A DNA stretch of 36,232 bases. Source: Paenilisteria portnoyi (GTDB taxonomy: Bacteria > Bacillota > Bacilli > Lactobacillales > Listeriaceae). A program made the position numbers and the translations under genes. This document shows positions 23,463 through 31,766 of this stretch, one piece after another. The stretch lies in assembly GCF_014322795.1 (NCBI RefSeq), contig NZ_JAASTT010000027.1:1-36232 (forward strand). The letters run 5' to 3'. The notes under the pieces were generated by a model. The model ran no database searches and was not told where the DNA came from. It saw only the letters and a program-made list of their open reading frames with translations. Numbering within the stretch: the first letter of the stretch is position 1; each line of letters begins with the position of its first letter.

Positions 23463-24106
23463 AGAAATTTTGGAAAGAATGGCGCGGTATTATTTTATTT
23501 GTTGCCTTCGTGCTCACAGGCGTTCTCATCATTTACAAACTCGGAATTATCGATAGTTTCAACGTGGCGGAACTTAGTCAAGTCGTTCGCGATATGGGTA
23601 TTTGGGGCAAAATTCTCTACGTAATCACTTATATTCTGCGCCCGCTCGTCCTATTTCCCGCAACACCACTCACACTTTTTGGTGGCTACACATTTGGCGC
23701 GGTGCAAGGCACGATTCTAGACGTTATCGGCGCTGGAACAGGAGCACTTCTCGCTTTCTGGATTGCCCGTAAACTTGGGAAAGACAAAATTGAACGTCTG
23801 ATCCAGGGGAAGAAATTAGAGAAATTCGATCATAAAATCGGTGAAAATGGTTTTTTAGTCGTACTCTATTTGCGACTCATCCCACTTTTCCCTTTTGACA
23901 GTATCAATTATTCGATGGGGCTCAGCTCGATTCGCATGCGTGATTACGCCGCAGCAACCTATCTTGGCATTATTCCAGGCGCATTTACTCTGAATTTCCT
24001 CGGTTCTTCACTCGGTCATCTCGATTGGCAATTTTACACAGCGATCGCTTTATACGCATTTATGATTATTTTACCCCTGATTGTGAAAAAAATAAGAAAT
24101 ACCTAA
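23459..24106 (+). CDS. TVP38/TMEM64 (DedA-like) membrane protein
   Basis: 215 residues from ATG 23459 (GGAGGGGG before it; an upstream ATG at 23444 sits in that site). Overlaps the flavoprotein stop. Membrane helices flank the VTT domain: RPLVLFPATPLTLFGGYTFG, IGAGTGALLAFWIARKLGKDK, YLRLIPLFPFDSINYSMGLSSI, TYLGIIPGAFTLNFLGS. The family is linked to lipid scrambling or carrier recycling. It is often encoded next to flavoprotein disulfide reductases of the MerA type, as here. Last gene of the msrAB-led transcript. Confidence 0.88.
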   Translation: MKKFWKEWRGIILFVAFVLTGVLIIYKLGIIDSFNVAELSQVVRDMGIWGKILYVITYILRPLVLFPATPLTLFGGYTFGAVQGTILDVIGAGTGALLAFWIARKLGKDKIERLIQGKKLEKFDHKIGENGFLVVLYLRLIPLFPFDSINYSMGLSSIRMRDYAAATYLGIIPGAFTLNFLGSSLGHLDWQFYTAIALYAFMIILPLIVKKIRNT

Positions 24107-24112
24107 GAATTG

Positions 24113-24169
24113 CGTAAACGTTACCATATCTTTCGTTGTTATGATAAGAGAGTAGAAAATAATAACGAA
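24113..24169 (+). promoter_or_regulatory. Promoter of the DM13-doxX pair with cre-like site and inverted repeat
   Basis: CGTAAACGTTACCA (24113-24126) fits the CcpA cre consensus at 13 of 14 positions. An extended -10 TGT-TATGAT lies at 24137-24145. TTCGTTGTTAT (24132-24142) and ATAATAACGAA (24159-24169) form an 11-base inverted repeat with one mismatch across the expected transcription start. Carbon control plus a second regulator is suggested. The TVP38 stop is only a few bases upstream; no terminator is seen there. Confidence 0.45.
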
Positions 24170-24180
24170 GAGGGGTAAAA

Positions 24181-24954
24181 ATGATGAAAATAAAAACAGC
24201 AATTTTAACAGTAGCACTTGGCTCGACATTGGTATTGGCGGCATGTGGAGGCGCGGATTCATCAAGCAAAGATGACAAAATGGACGATACGAAGTCAGCG
24301 ATGACGGACAAAAAAGACAGCATGATGAAGGCGAATCAGAAAGTATCGATGATGGCCACATTGAGCGGGGAAGGCGCGCATAAAGTCAGTGGGAAAGCTA
24401 CAATCAAGGACAACAAACTGATGCTGACTGATTTTGTGACAGATGAAGGCCCAGACTTGCATGTGTACTTAGCAAAAGGCAATGATGTGAAGGATGGTGT
24501 GGAAGTAAGCAAAATAGACCTCAAAGAAATGAGCCAAACATTTGATGTATCGGATAAAGATCTCACGAAATACGACACAGTCATGATTTATTGCGAAAAA
24601 GCCCACGAAGTATTCGGTAAAGGTGCACTATCAGATAAAATGGACGATACAGCGATGGCGATGATGACGGGTAATTTTGCAGGCGTTGGTCAACATAAAG
24701 TGAGCGGTACAGCAACAATTGACGGTGACGATTTGAAATTGATGAACTTCAAAACCGATGAAGGCCCAGATTTGCATGTGTATTTAACGAAGGATGGCGA
24801 TATTAAAACCGGGAAAGAAATCTCAAAAATCGATCTAAAAGCGGCGGAGCAAAACTTCTCGTTGGCAGGCGTGGAAACAGCGGATTACAATACAGTCGTG
24901 ATCTACTGTGAAAAAGCGCATGAGGCATTTGGTCAAGCGCCGTTAAACAGTTAA
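24181..24954 (+). CDS. Lipoprotein with two DM13 domains
   Basis: 257 residues. Lipobox LVLAACGG (Cys22), then a linker rich in Asp, Lys, Met and Ser. Two tandem repeats follow (about 55-145 and 160-255). Each contains HKVSG(K/T)ATI, then TDEGPDLHVYL, and ends in YCEKAHE(V/A)FG. These are DM13 domains, thought to take part in electron transfer or redox reactions at the surface; the single cysteine of each repeat sits in IYCEKAHE. The repeats align closely, so the second arose by internal duplication. It is paired with doxX 13 bases downstream. Confidence 0.88.
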   Translation: MMKIKTAILTVALGSTLVLAACGGADSSSKDDKMDDTKSAMTDKKDSMMKANQKVSMMATLSGEGAHKVSGKATIKDNKLMLTDFVTDEGPDLHVYLAKGNDVKDGVEVSKIDLKEMSQTFDVSDKDLTKYDTVMIYCEKAHEVFGKGALSDKMDDTAMAMMTGNFAGVGQHKVSGTATIDGDDLKLMNFKTDEGPDLHVYLTKDGDIKTGKEISKIDLKAAEQNFSLAGVETADYNTVVIYCEKAHEAFGQAPLNS

Positions 24955-24967
24955 GGAGTTGAATCAG

Positions 24968-25432
24968 ATGCGTATTCTTAAACAAAGCGCGAATGTCTTA
25001 TTCTCACTTATCCGAATAGCTCTAGGTGTTAGCTGGTTTCATGAAGGTTGGTTCAAAATGCAAGCCAACTTTGATATTTCAGGTCTCGTTCCAAGTGTGC
25101 TCGCCAATACGGATTCCCCAGACTGGTACAAAGCATTCATGGAAAATGTTGTGGCGCCAAATACAGGCCTATTTAACATTTTGATTCCGTGGGGGGAACT
25201 CCTTGTTGGGCTTGGCTTGATCACAGGAATACTGACATTGCCAGCTCTGATCGCCGGAATTTTCATGGGGATCAACTATTGGTTGGCAGATATGATTTAT
25301 ATTTATCCATTGCAACTTGCGACTGGTTTTGTACTCGTCCTGGCAATACATCAAGCAAACTATTTTAGCCTAACAAACGCCTATAAAGTCTGGCAAAAAA
25401 AGCGTCAAACCATGGCAGGAGATAACCCTTGA
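24968..25432 (+). CDS. DoxX-family membrane protein
   Basis: 154 residues from ATG 24968 (AAGGAG at 24953-24958). Four membrane helices. IRIALGVSWFHEGWFKM and LIPWGELLVGLGLITGILT are the conserved DoxX signatures. Relatives form the large subunit of thiosulfate:quinone oxidoreductase or act in redox protection. With the DM13 lipoprotein it could form a membrane redox pair: surface electron carrier plus quinone-linked membrane protein. That role is inferred. Confidence 0.85.
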   Translation: MRILKQSANVLFSLIRIALGVSWFHEGWFKMQANFDISGLVPSVLANTDSPDWYKAFMENVVAPNTGLFNILIPWGELLVGLGLITGILTLPALIAGIFMGINYWLADMIYIYPLQLATGFVLVLAIHQANYFSLTNAYKVWQKKRQTMAGDNP

Positions 25433-25436
25433 TACA

Positions 25437-25474
25437 GAAAAAGAAGCTCCCAATCACGCGGGAGCTTCTTTTTC
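25437..25474. terminator. Bidirectional terminator between convergent genes
   Basis: AAAAAGAAGCTCCC and GGGAGCTTCTTTTT form a perfect stem around a short loop, with A and T runs on the two sides. Ends doxX and the LCP gene. Confidence 0.92.
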
Positions 25475-25478
25475 ATCT

Positions 25479-26408
25479 TTATTTCAACTCTAAGTTTTTC
25501 GCTAAAGAATCGTGTAATTTCTGACGTTCTGCATCCGATACATTGTAATACCAAATGCCGTCCACCTTACCACCATCACCAGCAACCGTCATATTTTCTA
25601 CATTTTTACGTGCAGAAAGATAGTTTTTGGTGATACGTGTAATGTCTGTCATGGTTAAATCGGTTTGCATGTTCTTACCAACTGCAGAAAGAATCTCATC
25701 GAAGTTCCATAGTGTTTGGGTTGTTGCAATCTTCTCAACAACGGCTTGGATAACTTCTTGTTGACGCATTTGACGACCAAAGTCACCGCGCGCATCTGTT
25801 TTACGAATACGTGTGTAGGCTAAGGCATCGGTACCGTTTAATTTTACATTACCTTTTTTGAACTCTTTATCTTTGAGGCTAATGTCCATGTCGTTATAAA
25901 CTTCAACGCCACCAACAGCATCAACTAGATCTTTGAGGCCTTCCATGTTCATTTTGATATAGTAGTTAATCGGAATATCATTTAAAAAGTTAGTTACTGT
26001 ATCTTCAGCCATTTTTACGCCACCATAAGCGTAGGCAGCATTGATTTTGTTTGTAGAATCATGTCCGATAATTTCGGTACGTGTATCACGAGGGATACTC
26101 AACATCTGTGCTTTGTTCGTGGTACCGTTCACAGTCGCAACCATTGTTGTATCGGAACGTCCAACATCACCTTCACGTTCATCAACACCTAAAATAAGGA
26201 CTGAAAACGGAGTGTTACCGTCCAATTTCACAGGGTTTGCAGCACCTGCAACGGGCGTGTGAATTGTATCCATAGTTGACTTTGTTTGGAACACGGCATA
26301 ACCAACGATGCCTCCTAGAATTAAAAATATACCCAAAACAGACCATAGGAAAATCTTAAGTCCTGTACGTTTCTTCTTTTTTGTAGCTGTGCGTTTTTCA
26401 GCGCGCAT
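25479..26408 (-). CDS. LytR-CpsA-Psr (LCP) family wall-polymer transferase
   Basis: 309 residues starting at the complement of 26408. A longer frame reaches 26540, but a good promoter lies inside that extension and GAGAGG precedes the inner ATG. Basic cytosolic tail, one membrane helix (IFLWSVLGIFLILGGIVGYAVF), then the LCP domain. Motifs: FSVLILGVDERE, GRSDTTMVATV, MLSIPRDTRTEI, INAAYAYGG, and ALAYTRIRKTDARGDFGRQMRQQEVI, with the arginines that hold the lipid pyrophosphate. LCP enzymes move teichoic acid or similar polymers from undecaprenyl carrier to peptidoglycan. The divergent neighbour TagO starts the same polymers. Confidence 0.93.
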   Translation of the reverse strand: MRAEKRTATKKKKRTGLKIFLWSVLGIFLILGGIVGYAVFQTKSTMDTIHTPVAGAANPVKLDGNTPFSVLILGVDEREGDVGRSDTTMVATVNGTTNKAQMLSIPRDTRTEIIGHDSTNKINAAYAYGGVKMAEDTVTNFLNDIPINYYIKMNMEGLKDLVDAVGGVEVYNDMDISLKDKEFKKGNVKLNGTDALAYTRIRKTDARGDFGRQMRQQEVIQAVVEKIATTQTLWNFDEILSAVGKNMQTDLTMTDITRITKNYLSARKNVENMTVAGDGGKVDGIWYYNVSDAERQKLHDSLAKNLELK

Positions 26409-26448
26409 TTGCGTCTCAACCTCTCTAGTGTAATTTCTGTCACTTCCT

Positions 26449-26477
26449 ATTTTACTACATACTGACAAATAAGTCAC
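26449..26477 (-). promoter_or_regulatory. Promoter of the LCP gene
   Basis: On the minus strand GTGACT (complement of 26472-26477), 17-base spacer, TAAAAT (complement of 26449-26454). It decides the start codon at 26408. Confidence 0.7.
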
Positions 26478-26539
26478 TGATAATTCCATTAGTTTTTGAT
26501 TAGAAAACACGTATGTGCAAATGCGTTTATGGGTTTTCA

Positions 26540-26568
26540 TTGTTTTTTTTCAGGATTGTGGGTATACT
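26540..26568 (+). promoter_or_regulatory. Promoter of tagO
   Basis: TTGTTT (26540-26545), 17-base spacer, TATACT (26563-26568). Divergent from the LCP promoter. Confidence 0.7.
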
Positions 26569-26620
26569 TGTAGAAGTAAGAGTCTGTACATAAATTTTGC
26601 AAGAGGGAGCACGAGGAATT

Positions 26621-27682
26621 ATGTTGACAGTTATTTTAATATGTTTTTTGGCCTCGCTGCTGTTAACTCCTGTGGTGAGACGAATTGTACTTAAATTTGA
26701 TATTACGGATAAACCAGATAAAAGAAGGATTAATATAGTACCGATACCGAGCCTGGGTGGGGTGGCTATTTTCATCGCCTTTCTGATCGGAATGTTCTTA
26801 TTACCCATCGATAGAACGCTATTATGGCCGCTTATTATTGGGGCAAGTGTGATCGCACTGACTGGTATCTTGGACGACATTTTAGAATTAAAGGCGCGGT
26901 ATAAGCTGATTGGTCAGCTTCTCGCGGCGGGGATTATTGTTTTCTGGGGTGGCATTAACATTACGTTTATTAATTTGCCATTTGGTGGTGAGGTGTACTT
27001 TGGTTACCTATCGATTCCGCTAACGATTCTGTGGATTGTGGCGATTACGAACGCGATTAATTTGATTGATGGGCTGGACGGACTGGCCGCTGGTGTTTCG
27101 ACGATTGCCTTGTTAACGATTATGGGGATGGCTTTTGTGATGGGCGATCCACTAGTTATCATGATTACGGCAGTGCTTGCAGCTTCCACGCTCGGATTTC
27201 TACCATATAATTTCTACCCTGCTAAAATTTTCATGGGTGACACGGGCGCGCTGTTTTTAGGATATATCATCGCAATTCTTTCGTTGATGGGTTTCAAAAA
27301 CGTCACGTTTATTTCGTTGATTGTCCCTGTACTTATTCTCGGCGTACCAATTTTCGATACGATATTGGCGATTATTAGACGAATTGTGCACCGGACACCA
27401 ATCGCGATGGCGGATAAATCGCATTTGCATCATAGTTTAATGAAGCTCGGTTTCACACATCGACAAACGGTGATTTTGATTTACGCGATATCGGCACTAT
27501 TCTCGCTGTTCGCCCTTATTTTCACGATGTCGACATTCTGGGGATCGTTCCTACTTATCTTGGTACTACTCGTGATTGTGGAGTTTTTCGTTGAGGTATT
27601 AGGACTCGTCAGCCAAAATTACCGACCAATGATGCGACTTTTGCGAATGGAACGAATTGAACGTGAAGAGGAACAGGAATAG
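26621..27682 (+). CDS. tagO: Undecaprenyl-phosphate GlcNAc-1-phosphate transferase
   Basis: 353 residues from ATG 26621 (GAGGAA before it). About eleven membrane helices. Motifs of the MraY/WecA/TagO family: DKPDKRRIN near the start, GILDDILELKARYK (D85, D86, Mg site), NAINLIDGLDGLAAG, FMGDTGALFLG, and the cytosolic HLHHSLMKLG sugar-binding loop. It makes undecaprenyl-PP-GlcNAc, the first step of wall teichoic acid. As I recall, L. monocytogenes lmo0959 is in the same place next to the U32 pair. Confidence 0.92.
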   Translation: MLTVILICFLASLLLTPVVRRIVLKFDITDKPDKRRINIVPIPSLGGVAIFIAFLIGMFLLPIDRTLLWPLIIGASVIALTGILDDILELKARYKLIGQLLAAGIIVFWGGINITFINLPFGGEVYFGYLSIPLTILWIVAITNAINLIDGLDGLAAGVSTIALLTIMGMAFVMGDPLVIMITAVLAASTLGFLPYNFYPAKIFMGDTGALFLGYIIAILSLMGFKNVTFISLIVPVLILGVPIFDTILAIIRRIVHRTPIAMADKSHLHHSLMKLGFTHRQTVILIYAISALFSLFALIFTMSTFWGSFLLILVLLVIVEFFVEVLGLVSQNYRPMMRLLRMERIEREEEQE

Positions 27683-27717
27683 AGGACTTATCTCCATTTG
27701 GGGTAAGTTCTTTTTTT
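27683..27717 (+). terminator. Rho-independent terminator after tagO
   Basis: AGGACTTATC pairs with GGTAAGTTC-T (G-U pairs included), followed by seven T (27711-27717). Confidence 0.85.
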
Positions 27718-27800
27718 GTTCTAAAATACGCTTGATGCCTTGCTGTATCTATGTTACTCTATGTAAGTACATTTTAAACAGATCAAAGGAGAGATAAAAC

Positions 27801-28709
27801 ATGAATATTATTGCCACGGCAGAGTCGGTTTTGCAAGCTGAATTGTTGTTGGGCGCGGGGGTAGACACGCTATACGTCGGAGGAAGTCGATTTGGACTGC
27901 GCATGCCGCAATCACTGACGCTCGCCGATATTAGTGAAATTACTAACAAAGCGCACGAAGCAGGGAAAAAGGTCTTAGTGGCCGTGAATGCGCTCATGCA
28001 TAATGAGCATTTGAAGGATTTACCTGCTTATTTACGTGAAATAGCTAGCATGAAAGTCGACGCCATTACTGTAGGGGACCCAGGTGTTGTTTTTATGTTG
28101 CATGAAATGGCGCTTGATTTACCGTTTATTTATGATGCGCAGACGTTTGTGACGAGCGCGGAACAGGTCGATTTTTGGGTGAAACAGGGGGCAGTTGGGG
28201 CTGTCATGGCTCGTGAGTTGACGTTGATTGAACTTGAAGCGATTACGGCGAAAATGGATGTGCCAATTGAGGTGCAGGTGTATGGCCCGACGTGTATTCA
28301 CCAATCGAAGCGGAAACTCGTGACAAATTACCAAAACATTGTAGAGATAAAAGATGATACGTCGAAGGATCGCGGGCTTTATTTGCGTGAACCGAATGAC
28401 GCGGACAGCCAGTTACCGATTTATGAGGACGAGAATGGGACGCATATTTTTTCAACGGAGGATTTGTCGTTGATGCCTTATTTGGAACGTGTGTATAACG
28501 CGGGACTGAGGACTTGGAAGCTGGATGGTGTTTTGTTGCCGGGCGAGGATTTTGTCGCGATTGTGGCGCTATTTGTGAAGGCGAAAGAGGCACTTGAGGC
28601 GGGTGATTTTGTGGCGGAAACTTTTGTGAACCGTTTAGCGAAATTACAGCCGGAGACGCGGACGCTTGGAACAGGATTCTTTTTGAAACAACCAGATGAG
28701 GTAAAATGA
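27801..28709 (+). CDS. trhP1: U32 peptidase-family tRNA hydroxylation protein, TrhP1 (YrrN-like)
   Basis: 302 residues; AAAGGAGAG precedes ATG 27801. U32-family TIM-barrel-like protein (TLYVGGSRFGLRMPQSLTLADI; VYGPTCIHQSKRKLVTNY). It is the shorter of a pair; in B. subtilis the homologues YrrN and YrrO (TrhP1/TrhP2) are needed for 5-hydroxylation of U34 in tRNAs, with prephenate. Only one cysteine of the usual cluster is seen (PTC), so the Fe-S ligands probably lie in the partner. Eight to thirteen bases before the next gene, so one operon. Confidence 0.85.
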   Translation: MNIIATAESVLQAELLLGAGVDTLYVGGSRFGLRMPQSLTLADISEITNKAHEAGKKVLVAVNALMHNEHLKDLPAYLREIASMKVDAITVGDPGVVFMLHEMALDLPFIYDAQTFVTSAEQVDFWVKQGAVGAVMARELTLIELEAITAKMDVPIEVQVYGPTCIHQSKRKLVTNYQNIVEIKDDTSKDRGLYLREPNDADSQLPIYEDENGTHIFSTEDLSLMPYLERVYNAGLRTWKLDGVLLPGEDFVAIVALFVKAKEALEAGDFVAETFVNRLAKLQPETRTLGTGFFLKQPDEVK

Positions 28710-28722
28710 GGAGGGCATGACA

Positions 28723-29988
28723 ATGACTGGAAGAAAAATATTGAAAAAGCCGGAAGTTTTAGCGCCGGCGGGTAATCTTGAAAAGTTGAAAATTGCGATT
28801 CGCTACGGTGCGGACGCTGTATATATTGGTGGGCAGGCTTTCGGGCTTCGTTCGCGTGCGGGGAATTTCTCGTATGAGGAGATGCAAGAAGGTGTGGCGT
28901 TTGCGCATGCGCGTGACGCGAAGGTGTATGTGGCAGCGAATATGGTGGCGCATGACGGTGACACGGAAGGTGCTGGCGAGTTTTTCCGGACATTGCGTGA
29001 TATCGGGATTGACGCGGTCATCGTGTCGGACCCAGCGCTGATTAGTATTTGTTTTGCGGATGCGCCGGGACTTCCTGTGCATTTGTCGACGCAGGCTTCG
29101 GCGACGAACTACAAGACGCTTGAATTCTGGAAGCAGCAGGGCTTGGAGCGCGTGGTTTTAGCGCGTGAAGTGAGCATGAGTGAGATTCAGGAAATCGGTC
29201 AAAATACGGATGTTGAGATGGAGGCGTTCATTCATGGCGCGATGTGTATCTCGTATTCTGGACGCTGTACGTTGTCGAATCATATGGCAAATCGGGACGC
29301 GAATCGTGGTGGCTGTGCGCAAAGTTGTCGTTGGAAATATGACCTTTTTGAAATTGATAATGGCGTGCCGCGTAACCTTGTGGATGAGGACGAAGAGCCG
29401 TTTTCGATGAGCGCGGTGGATTTATCAATGATTCGCTTCATTCCAGATATGGTCGAAGCAGGTGTGGATAGTCTGAAAATTGAAGGCCGCATGAAGTCGA
29501 TTCATTACGTTTCGACTGTGGCTAGTGTGTACCGTAAAGTCGTGGATGCGTATTGCGCGGATCCAGATAATTTCGTATTTGATCCAGCGTGGGAGGCGGA
29601 ACTTTGGAAAGTGGCACAGCGCGAATTGTCAACAGGTTTCTTCTATCAAGAACCGACCGAAGACGAGCAACTATTCGGTAAAACGCGCAAAATTCCGCAA
29701 TACGCGTTTGCAGCACAGGTATTGGATTACGACCCAGCGACAAAAATCGCGACGCTACAACAGCGAAATAATTTTGGGATTGGCGAAGAAATTGAATTTT
29801 ACGGTCCGGGTGAAGTTGGTTTCAAACAAGTCGTGAAGGACCTTTGGAACGAGCAGGGCGAGTCGATTGAGCGTGCACCTAATGCGATGATGACGGTGAA
29901 AATGACGGTAGAGCATCCTGTAGAAGAATTTTATTTTATGCGCAAGAAAAAAGAAGAACGGGTAGCTAAAAAACGCGCCAGAGCATAA
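28723..29988 (+). CDS. trhP2: U32 peptidase-family tRNA hydroxylation protein, TrhP2 (YrrO-like)
   Basis: 421 residues from ATG 28723; the ATG at 28717 is too close to GAGGAGGG (28709-28715). U32 core: KPEVLAPAGNLEKLKIAIRYGADAVYIGG, then AFIHGAMCISYSGRCTLSNH and NRGGCAQSCRWKYDL with four cysteines that fit an Fe-S cluster site, and VDSLKIEGRMKS. The C-terminal part forms the small beta domain of YegQ/TrhP proteins and ends in a basic tail (KKKEERVAKKRARA). Acts with TrhP1 on tRNA wobble uridine. Confidence 0.88.
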   Translation: MTGRKILKKPEVLAPAGNLEKLKIAIRYGADAVYIGGQAFGLRSRAGNFSYEEMQEGVAFAHARDAKVYVAANMVAHDGDTEGAGEFFRTLRDIGIDAVIVSDPALISICFADAPGLPVHLSTQASATNYKTLEFWKQQGLERVVLAREVSMSEIQEIGQNTDVEMEAFIHGAMCISYSGRCTLSNHMANRDANRGGCAQSCRWKYDLFEIDNGVPRNLVDEDEEPFSMSAVDLSMIRFIPDMVEAGVDSLKIEGRMKSIHYVSTVASVYRKVVDAYCADPDNFVFDPAWEAELWKVAQRELSTGFFYQEPTEDEQLFGKTRKIPQYAFAAQVLDYDPATKIATLQQRNNFGIGEEIEFYGPGEVGFKQVVKDLWNEQGESIERAPNAMMTVKMTVEHPVEEFYFMRKKKEERVAKKRARA

Positions 29989-30003
29989 ATAAATTAAAAA
30001 ACG

Positions 30004-30012
30004 TGCTATAAT
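30004..30012 (+). promoter_or_regulatory. Extended -10 promoter of lemA-htpX
   Basis: TGC-TATAAT (30004-30012) is a perfect extended -10; no good -35. It lies 15 bases after the trhP2 stop. Confidence 0.65.
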
Positions 30013-30043
30013 GGAAACAAACCAGAAAAGGAGTTGTTTGAAC

Positions 30044-30601
30044 ATGATAGGATGGATTATTGCTATCGCGGTTGTTGTCATACTTGTCTTAATTTATTTC
30101 GGACTGTATAACAGCCTTGTTAAATATCGCAACAGAGTAGAAGAAACATGGGCGCAAATCGATGTGCAACTGAAACGTCGCTTTGACTTAATTCCGAATT
30201 TAATTGAAACGGTGAAAGGCTATGCGGCACATGAGAAAGAAACATTGGCGCAAGTCGTGGAAGCTCGTAATATGATGACACAAGCTCCAGCAGACGGTCG
30301 TAGCGAACAAATGGAAGCAGACAACATGCTGACTGGTGCGCTGAAATCTGTATTTGCTTTGGCTGAGTCTTACCCAGATTTAAAAGCGAACACGTCATTT
30401 ATCGAATTACAACACGAACTAGCGACAACAGAAAACAAAGTGGCTTATTCACGCCAACTTTATAACACAACAGTCATGACATATAACACAAAAATTGAAT
30501 CAGTACCTTCTAACATCGTTGCCAAAATGGGCGGGTTCACAAAACGCGACATGCTTGCAACACCTGAGGAAGAAAAAGTAGTTCCAAAAGTACAATTCTA
30601 A
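30044..30601 (+). CDS. lemA: LemA family protein
   Basis: 185 residues from ATG 30044 (AAAAGGAG at 30026-30033). One N-terminal membrane helix (IGWIIAIAVVVILVLIYF), then a helical domain: YNSLVKYRNRVEETWAQIDVQLKRRFDLIPNLIETVKGY, the LemA signature, and LATTENKVAYSRQLYNTTVMTYNT. The bulk of the protein lies on one side of the membrane. Upstream of htpX, as in many Firmicutes; it likely works with that protease. Confidence 0.93.
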   Translation: MIGWIIAIAVVVILVLIYFGLYNSLVKYRNRVEETWAQIDVQLKRRFDLIPNLIETVKGYAAHEKETLAQVVEARNMMTQAPADGRSEQMEADNMLTGALKSVFALAESYPDLKANTSFIELQHELATTENKVAYSRQLYNTTVMTYNTKIESVPSNIVAKMGGFTKRDMLATPEEEKVVPKVQF

Positions 30602-30624
30602 AACACTGAAAGGAAGAATGCGCC

Positions 30625-31551
30625 ATGTTATTTGAACAAATAGCGGCTAATAAGCGTAAGACAGTGTTCATTGTTTTAGGATTCTTCATTTTTGTGATGT
30701 TGGTCGGTTGCGCCATTGGGATTTTGGTTTACAATAATTACTTGAACGGTCTGATTTTGGCGGCTGTGATTGGTGCTATTTATATCGCGATTATGATTTT
30801 TTCAAGTTCGAAAGTCGTTATGACGATGAACCGGGCGAAGGAAGTCACATCCAAAGACCAAGAACCAGTGCTTTGGGATACAGTAGAAAGTATGGCGATG
30901 GTAGCAGGAATTCCAATGCCAAAAGTATACATTGTGGAAGATCCAAGTCCGAACGCTTTTGCAACAGGGATTTCACCTGAAAAGGGCGCGGTTGCTGTGA
31001 CGCGGGGGTTGCTTAACAAATTGGAACGCTATGAGCTCGAAGGTGTTATCGCGCATGAGGTAGCGCATATTCGTAACTACGATATTCGACTTTCTACGAT
31101 TGCAATCGCGCTTGTGGCAGTTGTTGCGATTTTGTCCGATTTAGCGATGCGGATGCTCTTTTGGGGTAGTATCACCGGCGGGAATAACAACCGCAAAAGT
31201 AATGACAATAATGGTGGCGGTGGTGCTCAAGCGATTATCTACATCGTAGCCCTCGTTTTCGTTATCTTGGCGCCAATTATTGCGACAGCGATTCAGTTCG
31301 CACTTAGCCGTAACCGTGAGTACTTAGCGGATGCAACAGCGATTGAGTTAACACGGAATCCGACTGGTTTAGCCGATGCCCTGCGCAAAATTGGTGGCGA
31401 CACGACGAAGATGAAACAGCCGAGTGCAGCATCTGAATCTATCTACTTCACGACGCCGTCAAAAGGTGAAAAGAAGAAGAAAGAGAAAGCTGGGATGTTC
31501 GATTCACATCCACCAATTGCGAGCAGAATTGAACGTTTGGAACATATGTAA
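30625..31551 (+). CDS. htpX: Membrane zinc metalloprotease HtpX
   Basis: 308 residues. Two N-terminal and two central membrane helices. The M48 motif is HEVAH (H144-E145-x2-H148) in GVIAHEVAHIRNYDIRL, with the third ligand in REYLADATAIELT. It degrades damaged membrane proteins. Operon with lemA (gap 23 bases, AAAGGAAG). A glycine- and asparagine-rich insert (GGNNNRKSNDNNGGGG) sits between the last two helices. Confidence 0.95.
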   Translation: MLFEQIAANKRKTVFIVLGFFIFVMLVGCAIGILVYNNYLNGLILAAVIGAIYIAIMIFSSSKVVMTMNRAKEVTSKDQEPVLWDTVESMAMVAGIPMPKVYIVEDPSPNAFATGISPEKGAVAVTRGLLNKLERYELEGVIAHEVAHIRNYDIRLSTIAIALVAVVAILSDLAMRMLFWGSITGGNNNRKSNDNNGGGGAQAIIYIVALVFVILAPIIATAIQFALSRNREYLADATAIELTRNPTGLADALRKIGGDTTKMKQPSAASESIYFTTPSKGEKKKKEKAGMFDSHPPIASRIERLEHM

Positions 31552-31559
31552 GCACTGAT

Positions 31560-31619
31560 AAAAAGACTAAGAATTAGCTATTGTCATGTAAACTGACGGC
31601 TAGTTTTTAGTCTTTTTTT
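31560..31619 (+). terminator. Rho-independent terminator after htpX
   Basis: AAAGACTAA (near 31562-31570) pairs with TTAGTCTTT (31607-31615), with further pairing inside and a T run. Confidence 0.85.
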
Positions 31620-31666
31620 GGCTCTGTGTCAATTTTTGGGTGAAATATCAAAGTCAAGCTAGGGAG

Positions 31667-31715
31667 AAGCTGAGACATGAAGTATTCGGGTGATTACTTT
31701 ATGCCTCAGCTTTTT
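31667..31715 (+). terminator. Second terminator-like hairpin
   Basis: AAGCTGAG (31667-31674) pairs with CTCAGCTT (31705-31712); inside, ATGAAGTA pairs with TACTTTAT. T run follows. No gene lies between it and the htpX terminator; it may be a backup or end an unseen short RNA. Confidence 0.65.
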
Positions 31716-31766
31716 ATCGTTTTTACATATATAAAATTACAAAGAAATCCTGCATTATATTGTACA

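Noticed and set aside
26409-26540. N-terminal extension of the LCP protein
   Set aside because: A good promoter (26449-26477, minus strand) lies inside it, and the inner ATG has its own ribosome site and gives the normal LCP start.
31667-31715. Riboswitch or attenuator after htpX
   Set aside because: The only gene after it lies on the other strand, so there is nothing to attenuate; it is better called a terminator-like hairpin.
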